DNA of 64,000 nt from Zwartia hollandica. Lineage in GTDB: Bacteria > Pseudomonadota > Gammaproteobacteria > Burkholderiales > Burkholderiaceae_B. Shown here one piece after another: positions 47,921 through 56,249 of the stretch (position 1 is the stretch's first letter; every line of letters starts with the position of its first letter). The notes beneath the pieces were generated by a model. It was not told where the DNA came from. It did not search any database and saw only the letters and a program-made list of their open reading frames with translations. The position numbers and the translations under genes were made by a program. The DNA is taken from NCBI RefSeq assembly GCF_019923725.1, contig NZ_JAHXRI010000025.1, forward strand, positions 62,001 through 126,000. The letters run 5' to 3'.

Positions 47921-48751
47921 AGGATTCCAGATGCTGTAGCGATCGGGGAAGCCTTCGCTAATTAGTTTGGTTTTGGGAAAGTTTTGCAACAAAACACGCT
48001 CCGTGTCGTCACGCATGTCTTTCATACCCAGCTTTTCGTAAGACTTCATCATCACATAGAGCGCAACCTCGGCTGACGGTACACCTTGAAAGTCTGTGAT
48101 TACTGTTTGTGCTCGGTTGATCGCAGCGACGTAAGCGTAACGTTCGTAGTAGTAACGTGCGACAGCAGCTTCGTTTTCTGCCATCGTCGCCACAAGCCAC
48201 ACCATACGCTTGCGTGCATCAGGTGTATAGCGGCTGTCGGGGAAGAGGGTGATGAGTTCGTTAAATGACGTATACGATTGACGCAACGCACGGGGGTCGC
48301 GTTCGCCAGGCCTCTGACCAGTAATCGATGAGAAAACGGCACTTGGAGGTGTGAAGTTGATCAGCCCCTTGAGATACAGTGCGTAGTCTGTCACTGGACT
48401 GCCAGGATATTGTTGCTGAAATCTGCCAAGGGTTGCTAGCGCAAGTTCGGGTTCTTTGTCTTTCCAGTAACAGTAAGCCAAGTTGATAAGTGACTGTTGC
48501 GCGTAAACACCAAAGGGGAAGCGGGATTCGATCGCTAAAAAGCGTTCTTTAGCGACGCGCCAGTTTGCCGCATTCATTTCAGTCTTACCGTCTTGGAATA
48601 GGCGCTCGGCATTCCAGTTGGCGGTGGGATCATATTCGGGCTGCGTCGAGCCGCAGCCTGCTAGCGCCACCACAGCAAATACCAACAACAGGCGGCTGAG
48701 TAAGGTGGTGGCTCGGGAGGTCCAGAGCAAAGAAAAAGTGGGCAGACCCAT
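47906..48751 (-). CDS. bamD: Outer membrane assembly lipoprotein BamD
   Basis: BamD, 281 residues from ATG 48751, is an essential part of the beta-barrel assembly complex. The lipoprotein signal ends in VVALAGC. The mature part is built of TPR repeats: DPTANWNAERLFQDGKTEM, RVAKERFLAIESRFPFGVYA, ALATLGRFQQQYPGSPVTDY, TSFNELITLFPDSRYTPDA. Length is as expected. It is divergent from rluD and convergent with the helicase gene, whose last 15 bases it overlaps, leaving no room for a terminator between them. Confidence 0.95.
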   Translation of the reverse strand: MGLPTFSLLWTSRATTLLSRLLLVFAVVALAGCGSTQPEYDPTANWNAERLFQDGKTEMNAANWRVAKERFLAIESRFPFGVYAQQSLINLAYCYWKDKEPELALATLGRFQQQYPGSPVTDYALYLKGLINFTPPSAVFSSITGQRPGERDPRALRQSYTSFNELITLFPDSRYTPDARKRMVWLVATMAENEAAVARYYYERYAYVAAINRAQTVITDFQGVPSAEVALYVMMKSYEKLGMKDMRDDTERVLLQNFPKTKLISEGFPDRYSIWNPLRLF

Positions 48752-48764
48752 CACAAAATGATCC

Positions 48765-48794
48765 TTGGTGTTAGCATTCTCTGCTGATTATAAG
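48765..48794. promoter_or_regulatory. Overlapping divergent -10 boxes for rluD and bamD
   Basis: Plus strand: TTGGTG (48765-48770), 18 bases, TATAAG (48789-48794), which would start rluD transcription only a few bases before its ATG. Minus strand: TATAAT (48792-48787) for bamD, without a clear -35. The two -10 boxes share bases in the 53-base gap. Confidence 0.4.
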
Positions 48795-48804
48795 ACGAGT
48801 CCCA

Positions 48805-49761
48805 ATGCCTGATACGCCTATTTCTGATGATGTGCTGCCCGACGATGAACCGCAGTTATTTCAAGTCACGGATAACCAAGCGCTGGAGCGGCTGGATAAG
48901 GTCTTGGCGCAGCTCGTTCCGCGCCATTCCCGTAGTCGCTTGCAAACTTGGATTGAGCGTGGCCATGTGCTGGTAAACGGTAAACCTGCCAAGATTCGCC
49001 AGACCCTGCATGAGGACGATGTGATTACCGTCTATGAGCAGGAGTCCCCTGAGGATCAAGCATTTACGCCCGAGCAGATCGATTTTGAGGTTGTGGGCGA
49101 GAGCATGGATTGGGTGGTCGTGAACAAGCCGGTCGGCCTAGTGACGCACCCTGGCGCCGGTAACTGGGGTGGGACGCTGCTAAATGGCTTGCTTTACCGG
49201 TACCCAGAGCTTGCGCATGTAGCCCGCGCGGGTATCGTGCACCGACTAGATAAAGACACCTCGGGTTTGCTCGTTGTTGCCCGCAACGAGGTGGCTCAGA
49301 CGCATTTGGTTCGGCAATTACAGGCCCGCACCATGGGGCGAGAGTATCTGGCCTTGGCGCACGGCCGCATGTTGAGCGCAGGAACCGTGGATCGCCCCAT
49401 CGGACGTGATCCGCGTGTGCCAGTGCGTATGTCGGTCGAGCGACCCAATGCTCCCAAAGCGGCTATTACGCACTACAGCTTGTTACGCGGTGGCCAATAT
49501 ATGGACTCCAATATTTCAGAGGTGAGTTGTCGCTTGGAGACAGGTCGCACGCACCAGATTCGTGTGCACTTGGCGAGCCTTGGGCATCCTTTACTTGGCG
49601 ATACCCAGTATGGTGGGCGAGTGCTCGGTGACGCACAGCGGCAAATGCTGCATGCGCATCGCTTGCGTTTTGATGACCCGAGTACTGATACTGAGGTGTC
49701 GTTTGTTGCGCCGGTCCCAGAGGATATGCGTAAGGTGTTAGAGGGGATCCAGTGGAAATAA
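48805..49761 (+). CDS. rluD: 23S rRNA pseudouridine synthase RluD
   Basis: A 318-residue RluA-family enzyme that makes pseudouridines in helix 69 of 23S rRNA. The N-terminal S4 RNA-binding domain (LERLDKVLAQLVPRHSRSRL) is followed by the catalytic domain with the active Asp in IVHRLDKDTSGLLVVA and the C-terminal ETGRTHQIRVHLASLGHPL. The neighbours bamD and pgeF are the same as in many proteobacteria, supporting RluD over RluC. It overlaps pgeF by 10 bases. Confidence 0.94.
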   Translation: MPDTPISDDVLPDDEPQLFQVTDNQALERLDKVLAQLVPRHSRSRLQTWIERGHVLVNGKPAKIRQTLHEDDVITVYEQESPEDQAFTPEQIDFEVVGESMDWVVVNKPVGLVTHPGAGNWGGTLLNGLLYRYPELAHVARAGIVHRLDKDTSGLLVVARNEVAQTHLVRQLQARTMGREYLALAHGRMLSAGTVDRPIGRDPRVPVRMSVERPNAPKAAITHYSLLRGGQYMDSNISEVSCRLETGRTHQIRVHLASLGHPLLGDTQYGGRVLGDAQRQMLHAHRLRFDDPSTDTEVSFVAPVPEDMRKVLEGIQWK

Positions 49762-50558
49762 AAGTAGCGCCAGACTTGCAGCTTGTGTTGCCACATACGC
49801 CGTGGATGGGTGTGCAAATGTTTTGCACCACAAGGGCAGGCGGAGTGGGTAGTGCACCTTATGAAAACTTTAACCTAGGCTTGGGTGCAGGAGATATCCC
49901 AGAAGTTGTTCATAAAAACCGACAGATCCTGCGGGGATTGTTACCGGCGGATCCCGTCTGGCTTAATCAGGTGCATGGCATTCGGGTGATTGATGCCGAT
50001 GATCCCGCGCAATGCCAGGAGCAGGGCGCAGCACCTCGTGCCGATGCGAGCGTGACCTCACAACCAGGACGCGTTCTTGCGGTGCTAACTGCGGATTGCC
50101 TATCTGTTGTGATCGCAGATGACGCAGGGAGCGTTGTGGGAGCAGCCCATGCTGGCTGGAAAGGCTTGGCGGGCGGCGTACTCGAAGCAATGTTTGGACA
50201 ACTGCTGCGTAAGCGCCAGATACTGGGCCGCAGCGGCGTTTGTAACTGGCGCGCATGGATCGGTCCTGGCATCGGTGCTCGTGCGTTTCAGGTGGGCGAG
50301 GATGTGCGGCTCGCTTTTGGGCAGGATGGGGATCCTAGTACAGGCCTTTTTGTGGTTGATCCGGTCGAGCTCGGCAAATGGCGTGCCGATTTAGCGGGTT
50401 TGGCTGAGCGACGATTATTACGTCTAGGCATCCAGCAGGTCGAGAGGTCTGACTGTTGCACTGTGACAGATCAGACTCTCGATGGGGCTAAGAAATTCTT
50501 TTCTTATCGACGGGATCGCCAGACGGGACGTATGGCGACACTTGTTTGGCTTGGCTAA
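49752..50558 (+). CDS. pgeF: Laccase-domain protein PgeF (YfiH), peptidoglycan editing factor
   Basis: A 268-residue YfiH/DUF152 protein. The zinc/copper-site residues are His in LNQVHGIRVID, Cys in VLTADCLSVVIAD and His in GAAHAGWKGLAGG. Homologues are described as multi-copper polyphenol oxidases, purine nucleoside hydrolases/phosphorylases or, in E. coli, as an enzyme that corrects misincorporated residues in muropeptides. The GTG start at 49752 overlaps the rluD stop, so it is translationally coupled to rluD. Confidence 0.9.
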   Translation: MEIKVAPDLQLVLPHTPWMGVQMFCTTRAGGVGSAPYENFNLGLGAGDIPEVVHKNRQILRGLLPADPVWLNQVHGIRVIDADDPAQCQEQGAAPRADASVTSQPGRVLAVLTADCLSVVIADDAGSVVGAAHAGWKGLAGGVLEAMFGQLLRKRQILGRSGVCNWRAWIGPGIGARAFQVGEDVRLAFGQDGDPSTGLFVVDPVELGKWRADLAGLAERRLLRLGIQQVERSDCCTVTDQTLDGAKKFFSYRRDRQTGRMATLVWLG

Positions 50559-50571
50559 GCAAATAACCCCA

Positions 50572-50616
50572 TTGACAATCATCATATTGCAGCGCACGAT
50601 TCTTATTGCGCTGCAA
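50572..50616 (+). promoter_or_regulatory. phaC promoter region with 10-bp inverted repeat
   Basis: A consensus -35 TTGACA (50572-50577) is followed by a weak -10 (CACGAT, 50595-50600). A perfect inverted repeat, TTGCAGCGCA (50587-50596) and TGCGCTGCAA (50607-50616), covers the -10 region. Its TGC-rich symmetry suits the PHA regulator PhaR, encoded at 53092; the binding is inferred. Confidence 0.5.
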
Positions 50617-50649
50617 AATGAAGTCAAAACCGTCCCATAGGATTTTGAA

Positions 50650-52272
50650 TTGAACTTTCCTTTCCCAGAAGGTTGGCAAATCCCAACCGGGGTGCCCTCC
50701 GAGACACTCACAAAAATCCAGCAAGACTTTATGCAAGGCTGGCAACAACTCTCCCAGGATGCTGCGACCGGTCATTTGGCTCCAATTAAAGACCGACGCT
50801 TTGCTGCACCCGCTTGGGCGAGTAGTCCCGCGCATTTGATGATGGCGCATTTGTACCTTTTGTCGGCGAATGCCATGGGCAAAATGGTCGAGGCTTCTGA
50901 TGTGACGCCTGACGTGAAGGACCGTTTGCAGTTTTCAGTTATGCAGTGGGTCGATGCGTTATCTCCCGCTAATTTTTTTGCCACAAATCCTGACGCGCAG
51001 GCTGCTTTAGTCGATTCGGGTGGCGAAAGCTTAGTCGCAGGCTTAAAGAATTTGTTATCAGATGTGCAGCGGGGGCGTATCACTCAGACCGATGAAACAA
51101 AGTTTCAGGTTGGTGAGAACGTCGCGACGACTCAGGGTGCCGTGGTGTTTCAGAATCGGTTCTTTCAACTGATTCAATACGCACCATCCACCGCCACTGT
51201 ATTTCAGCGTCCGATCCTGTTGGTACCACCCTGCATCAACAAGTTTTACATTTTAGATCTCCAGCCCGAGAACTCGTTCGTTCGTCATGCGGTAGAGCAA
51301 GGCTTTACGGTATTTCTGGTGTCCTGGCGCAATCCCTTAGAGCAAGACAAGGATGGTATCGATCGCGCAACATGGGATGATTATTTAGAAGAGGGCGTTC
51401 TCAAAGCCATTGACGTGACGCGTGAAATCTCCGGTCAAAAGCAGATCAATGCGCTGGGCTTTTGCGTCGGGGGGACGGTATTGGCCACAGCGCTGGCAGT
51501 CGCCGCAGCGCGTGGCGAACAACCGGTCGCCGCTTTAACCATGCTGACTTCAATGGTTGATTTTAAAGACACTGGGGCACTCGGCGTCTTTGTCGATGAG
51601 CAACATGCCAAGTTGCGCGAGCAGCAAATTGGTCAAGGCGGCTTGATGTCTGCGCGTGAGCTCGGCGCAACATTCTCATTTTTACGTCCGAATGAATTGG
51701 TGTGGAACTATGTGGTTTCCAACTATTTGAAAGGTGAAACGCCTGCAGCGTTTGACCTGTTGTTCTGGAACGGCGATAGCACGAATTTGCCCGGGCCCTT
51801 CTTCACTTGGTATTTCCGTAATACCTACCTCGAAAACAAGTTGCGCTTACCAAATAAGCTGACTTGTTGTGGAGAGCGCATCGATCTACGCAAGCTGAAT
51901 ATGCCCACCTATATTTATGCGTCGCGGGAAGATCATATTGTTCCCTGGCGCTCGGCCTTCGCCTCGATGTCTTTGTTCTCAGGCGATAACCGTTTTGTGC
52001 TCGGTGCATCTGGCCATATCGCAGGAGTGATCAATCCGCCTGCTAAGAAAAAGCGCAATTATTGGGTCGCTAGTGATAAGGCCTCGCACACCGATCCAGC
52101 GAAGTGGGAAGCGCAGGCTGCTGAAGTACCAGGAAGTTGGTGGCCGGATTGGTACGAATGGTTGGCCGCGCATAGCGGCAAGAAGATCAAAACGGCCAAG
52201 TCCTTGGGAAATACTCAGCACAAGGTGATCGAGGCAGCGCCTGGGTCCTATGTAAAGGTTAGAGCAGTTTAG
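50650..52272 (+). CDS. phaC: Class I poly(3-hydroxyalkanoate) synthase
   Basis: PhaC, 540 residues, polymerises 3-hydroxyacyl-CoA into storage granules. The lipase-like box is GFCVGG with nucleophile Cys272. The catalytic Asp lies in YASREDHIVPWRSAF and the catalytic His in LGASGHIAGVINPP; NPLEQDKDGIDRATWDDYL is also conserved. It is somewhat shorter than the common 560-590. The start is TTG 50650, with AGGA about 8 bases upstream; no ATG in frame precedes it. phaB and phaR follow on the same strand, but phaA is absent between them. Confidence 0.95.
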   Translation: MNFPFPEGWQIPTGVPSETLTKIQQDFMQGWQQLSQDAATGHLAPIKDRRFAAPAWASSPAHLMMAHLYLLSANAMGKMVEASDVTPDVKDRLQFSVMQWVDALSPANFFATNPDAQAALVDSGGESLVAGLKNLLSDVQRGRITQTDETKFQVGENVATTQGAVVFQNRFFQLIQYAPSTATVFQRPILLVPPCINKFYILDLQPENSFVRHAVEQGFTVFLVSWRNPLEQDKDGIDRATWDDYLEEGVLKAIDVTREISGQKQINALGFCVGGTVLATALAVAAARGEQPVAALTMLTSMVDFKDTGALGVFVDEQHAKLREQQIGQGGLMSARELGATFSFLRPNELVWNYVVSNYLKGETPAAFDLLFWNGDSTNLPGPFFTWYFRNTYLENKLRLPNKLTCCGERIDLRKLNMPTYIYASREDHIVPWRSAFASMSLFSGDNRFVLGASGHIAGVINPPAKKKRNYWVASDKASHTDPAKWEAQAAEVPGSWWPDWYEWLAAHSGKKIKTAKSLGNTQHKVIEAAPGSYVKVRAV

Positions 52273-52312
52273 TGTGGTGCCAAGCCGATAAATTCGGCAA
52301 AGGGAGAAGACG

Positions 52313-53050
52313 ATGAGTACAAAGATTGCTTACGTAACTGGCGGTATGGGTGGCATCGGTACCGCAATTTGTCAAAGATTGTCGAAAGAAGGAATGACTG
52401 TGATCGCTGGTTGCGGCCCTAGCCGTGATCATCAGCAGTGGATTGATGAGCAGGCAGCCTTGGGTTACACGTTTTTCGCATCGGTGGGTAACGTCTCGGA
52501 TTGGGACTCCTGCTCTGCGGCCTTCAAAAAGGTGCGCGACGAGCATGGTCCGGTGGATGTCTTGGTAAACAACGCAGGTATCACGCGTGACGGTGTGTTT
52601 CGTAAAATGACGGCGGACGATTGGCGCGCCGTGATGGATACAAACTTGAATAGTTTGTTCAATGTGACGAAACAAGTCATTGATGGGATGGCTGATCGCG
52701 GTTTTGGTCGCATCGTCAATATCAGCTCTGTGAACGGGCAAAAGGGCCAGTTTGGTCAGTGTAATTACGCGACAGCAAAAGCAGGCATCCATGGTTTTAC
52801 AATGTCTTTGGCCCTTGAGGTTGCCAGCAAGGGCGTGACGGTGAATACCGTATCGCCTGGCTATATCGGGACCGATATGGTTCGTGCGATTCGGCCGGAT
52901 GTGCTTGAAAAAATCGTGTCGACCATCCCGGTCAAGCGTTTGGGACGTCCTGAAGAAATCGCATCGATTGTGGCGTGGATCGCCTCGGAAGAATCGGGCT
53001 TTTCCACCGGTGCAGACTTCTCGTTAAATGGTGGTTTGCATATGGGCTAA
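52313..53050 (+). CDS. phaB: Acetoacetyl-CoA reductase
   Basis: PhaB, 245 residues, reduces acetoacetyl-CoA to (R)-3-hydroxybutyryl-CoA with NADPH for PHB synthesis. It is a short-chain dehydrogenase: cofactor motif TGGMGGIG, NNAGITRD, and the catalytic Ser-Tyr-Lys in NISSVNGQKGQFGQCNYATAKAG. The substrate-specific stretch TVSPGYIGTDMV and tail FSLNGGLHMG match PhaB/PhbB rather than FabG. It lies 40 bases after phaC, with a strong Shine-Dalgarno GGGAGAAG. Confidence 0.95.
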   Translation: MSTKIAYVTGGMGGIGTAICQRLSKEGMTVIAGCGPSRDHQQWIDEQAALGYTFFASVGNVSDWDSCSAAFKKVRDEHGPVDVLVNNAGITRDGVFRKMTADDWRAVMDTNLNSLFNVTKQVIDGMADRGFGRIVNISSVNGQKGQFGQCNYATAKAGIHGFTMSLALEVASKGVTVNTVSPGYIGTDMVRAIRPDVLEKIVSTIPVKRLGRPEEIASIVAWIASEESGFSTGADFSLNGGLHMG

Positions 53051-53091
53051 GCCCACTGTAGTTAAAATTAAAACAAGTATTGGGGAATGTA

Positions 53092-53616
53092 ATGACTGAA
53101 GCAGCAGATGCAACCGTGCGGTTGATTAAGAAGTATCCCAACCGTCGGTTGTACGATACACAAACGAGCACCTACATTACCTTGGCTGATGTCAAGCAAT
53201 TGGTACTCGAGAACGAATCATTCAAAGTAGTCGATGCGAAGTCTGCTGAAGACCTCACACGCAGCATTTTGTTGCAGATTATTCTGGAAGAAGAAAGCGG
53301 TGGCGTACCAATGTTTTCTTCAACGATGCTTGCCCAAGTGATTCGCTTTTATGGCCACGCCATGCAAGGGATGATGGGCTCGTATCTCGAGAAAAACATC
53401 CAAGTCTTTATGGAGGTGCAAGACCGAATGAGTGAGCAGTCAAAAGGTCTTTATGGTGGCGCGAATCAATTCTCGCCCGAGGCTTGGACGCAATTAATGA
53501 CTGCTCAAACGCCTGCCTTGCAAAACATGATGAATAGTTATGTGGAGCAAAGTAAAAATTTATTTTCCGCTTTCCCGTTTGCACCAACTGGCGCAAACGA
53601 GAAAAGTAAGAGCTAG
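53092..53616 (+). CDS. phaR: PHA synthesis repressor PhaR
   Basis: PhaR, 174 residues from ATG 53092 (GGGGA Shine-Dalgarno), senses PHA granules and represses phasin and other pha genes. The N-terminal DNA-binding domain has the hallmark RLIKKYPNRRLYDTQTSTYI, then the PHB accumulation domain (SILLQIILEEESGGVPMFS, RFYGHAMQGMMGSYLEKN). The C-terminal third is Gln/Ala/Met-rich with PFAPTGANE. It ends in a 4-base overlap with the convergent cphA. Confidence 0.95.
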   Translation: MTEAADATVRLIKKYPNRRLYDTQTSTYITLADVKQLVLENESFKVVDAKSAEDLTRSILLQIILEEESGGVPMFSSTMLAQVIRFYGHAMQGMMGSYLEKNIQVFMEVQDRMSEQSKGLYGGANQFSPEAWTQLMTAQTPALQNMMNSYVEQSKNLFSAFPFAPTGANEKSKS

Positions 53617-56183
53617 GCTTCAGCGATACGTTTGGCTAGGTGATCAAGTGCTTCTTGCACTTGGTCCACTAGTATCAAACAGAGGTGCCCTGGCTGCATT
53701 TTTGCTAGCGCCGTATCAATGGCAATAAACTCGCCACGGATCTCTATGATTTCCTTTGTGCGCGTCGCGTTTTTCAGGCCCAACTGCAGCAGCGCCAATA
53801 CCTCACCGTCTTCGCGTCCGCGCTGGCACTGGTCTTGATAAAGAATCGCTTGATCGAAGGCTTGTCCTAGGATTTCCGTTTGCTGGATGATGTCTTCATC
53901 GCGACGATCTCCTGCGCCGCTAATGACAACCATACGTTTGTTTGCGGGGATGGTTTCGATCGCTTGGATAAGTGCCAGAATCGCATCGGGGTTATGGCCA
54001 TAGTCGGCGATGACCGTTGCACCACGGTAGTCAAAGACATTGAAGCGTCCGGGGGCGGTTTGGGCGTCATTCACAAAAGTGGCTAAGCCCATTTCAATGA
54101 TGCTCCAGTCCAGCCCGAGTGCCCAAGCTGCAGCGATAGACGCCATCGCATTTTCTGTTTGAAACGTGATCGTACCGTTTCGTGTTAGTGGGATGGCTTT
54201 CAGAGGAATTCGGTGCTCTTTGCCGGCCTCGCTGCAGACGATGTGCTCTCCATCAACAAACACGACACGCTTACCTTGGGCGCGATGCGTGTTCAAAGCA
54301 GGTAATAGCTTGTCGTGTGAGAAGAAGGTGACCGAGCCCGGGCACGCGTCCGTCATCCCCACAACCATTGGGTCTGCAGCATTGAGCACGGCACTGCCAT
54401 GCGGTGCAACGTTCTGAACGATGACGCGCTTCACGAGAGCAATCCCGTCTGTGGTGTTGATGAAGTTCATCCCGAGGTGATCGCCGATGCCAATGTTCGT
54501 GACGATCGCGACATCGCATTGATCAAAAGCGAGGCCTTCGCGCAAGATGCCTCCACGCGCAGTTTCCAATACTGCGGCATCGACATCTGGATGCATTAGT
54601 ACGTTACGGGCACTGCGTGGCCCACTGCAATCCCCAGTGTCGATGCAGCGTTGTTCAATATAGACGCCATCAGAGTTTGTCATGCCAGTGCGTTTGCCGC
54701 TTGTTCTGAGTAAATGGGCTGTCAGCCGTACAGTGGTCGTTTTGCCATTCGTTCCTGTCACGGCTACCACTGGTATGCGTGCATTGTCGCCGTCGCTGAA
54801 CATGGTTGAGACGATCGCCTCGCCCACGGGACGTGCCTTACCAAAAGAGGGGCTTAAGTGCATACGCAAGCCAGGTGCCGCATTGATCTCAACGATACCG
54901 GCGCGTTGCTCTTCCATTGGTTTAGCGACGGTTTCAGCCACCAGGTCGACTCCAGCGATGTCGAGGCCCACCATTTGCGCTGCCGTGACAATGCGTGCCG
55001 CTAATTCTGGATGTACCTCGTCGGTGACATCTGTCGCGCTTCCACCCGTACTTAGGTTTGCGTTGTTACGCAACAGAATCCGGCTACCTTTCTCAGGGAC
55101 GGATTGGGAGGTCAAACCTTGGTTAGCCAGCGTCGCAATCGCGATATCGTCAAAGCGAATTTTGGTGAGCGCTGTCGCGTGACCGTCGCCGCGCAAGGGG
55201 TCCTGATTTACTTGCTCCACGAGTTGTGCAATTGTGTGTACGCCGTCACCAATGACATTTGGAGGGTCTCTACGTGCTGCAGCGATTAATTTGTTGCCAA
55301 TCACGAGCATCCGGAAGTCGTGACCTGGAATGTATTGCTCCACAATTACATCGCGACTGATCTCGCTTGCCACGCCAAAGGCTTTTGCTAGCTGGTCCCT
55401 TGTCTCGATGTTGACTGCAACACCTTTGCCCTGATTGCCATCCCGCGGTTTAACTACAACGGGTAGTCCAATTCTGTTTGCGATTTCCCAAGCGCGCTCT
55501 TCGTCAGATACCACGAAGCCTGTTGGCACAGGAACGCCCGCAGCCTCAAGGAGCATCTTCGTCAGATCTTTATCTTGCGCGATCGCTTCAGCGATCGCAC
55601 TGGTATTGCTTGTCTCTGCCGCTTGAATGCGTCGCTGTTTACTACCCCAACCGAACTGCACAAGACTACCTTCTGTTAGGCGGCGATAGGGCACACCACG
55701 CGCAAGCGCCGCGTCAACGATTGAGCCGGTGCTGGGCCCAAGACGCACATCCTCATCGAGTTCGCGTAGTTTGGACAAGGCGAGTTTGATGTCAAAGGGT
55801 TCGTCGCTTAGGGCGGCCAGGCAAAGAGCCTCGGCTAGATCCATCGCTAGACGGCCCACAGGTTCTTCGGTGTACTGAAACACAATTTGGTAAACACCCG
55901 GTTCAGGTGTCGCAATCGTTCGCCCGAACGCAACGGGGCAACCAGCGGCAGCTTGCAGGCCTAAGCCGACGGCTTCCAGAGCGTGTGCGACGCTGATCGG
56001 CTCTTTATGGCCAAAGGGCCGCAAGGGTTTAACGTCTGGGAAGCGTGCGCGTAGACGCGTGACAAATTCGGGGATCTGGTCGAGATCGGCTTCTGGACCG
56101 ACGCAGGTAACGACCGCTTCGATCGCAGTATGTTTACTCCACAAATTAGGGCCACGCAACGCACGAATACGAGAAACTTCCAT
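53613..56183 (-). CDS. cphA: Cyanophycin synthetase CphA
   Basis: CphA, 856 residues, makes multi-L-arginyl-poly-L-aspartate in two ATP-dependent steps. It has the three expected parts: N-terminal domain (1-160), ATP-grasp domain that adds Asp (about 215-460; PVVVKPRDGNQGKGVAV, GIVEINAAPGLRMHLSP), and a full Mur-ligase-like domain that adds Arg (470-856), with P-loop GTNGKTTT (477-484) and C-terminal GRFNVFDYRGATVIADYGHN. The gene is 66 bases downstream of cphA-prime on the same strand and converges on phaR with a 4-base overlap. Confidence 0.96.
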   Translation of the reverse strand: MEVSRIRALRGPNLWSKHTAIEAVVTCVGPEADLDQIPEFVTRLRARFPDVKPLRPFGHKEPISVAHALEAVGLGLQAAAGCPVAFGRTIATPEPGVYQIVFQYTEEPVGRLAMDLAEALCLAALSDEPFDIKLALSKLRELDEDVRLGPSTGSIVDAALARGVPYRRLTEGSLVQFGWGSKQRRIQAAETSNTSAIAEAIAQDKDLTKMLLEAAGVPVPTGFVVSDEERAWEIANRIGLPVVVKPRDGNQGKGVAVNIETRDQLAKAFGVASEISRDVIVEQYIPGHDFRMLVIGNKLIAAARRDPPNVIGDGVHTIAQLVEQVNQDPLRGDGHATALTKIRFDDIAIATLANQGLTSQSVPEKGSRILLRNNANLSTGGSATDVTDEVHPELAARIVTAAQMVGLDIAGVDLVAETVAKPMEEQRAGIVEINAAPGLRMHLSPSFGKARPVGEAIVSTMFSDGDNARIPVVAVTGTNGKTTTVRLTAHLLRTSGKRTGMTNSDGVYIEQRCIDTGDCSGPRSARNVLMHPDVDAAVLETARGGILREGLAFDQCDVAIVTNIGIGDHLGMNFINTTDGIALVKRVIVQNVAPHGSAVLNAADPMVVGMTDACPGSVTFFSHDKLLPALNTHRAQGKRVVFVDGEHIVCSEAGKEHRIPLKAIPLTRNGTITFQTENAMASIAAAWALGLDWSIIEMGLATFVNDAQTAPGRFNVFDYRGATVIADYGHNPDAILALIQAIETIPANKRMVVISGAGDRRDEDIIQQTEILGQAFDQAILYQDQCQRGREDGEVLALLQLGLKNATRTKEIIEIRGEFIAIDTALAKMQPGHLCLILVDQVQEALDHLAKRIAEA

Positions 56184-56249
56184 TTATTTTCCTGTGGAAA
56201 AACGATGCTCACCGCAATGGCAGAATATTAGCGCAGTGAGGGCAATTGA

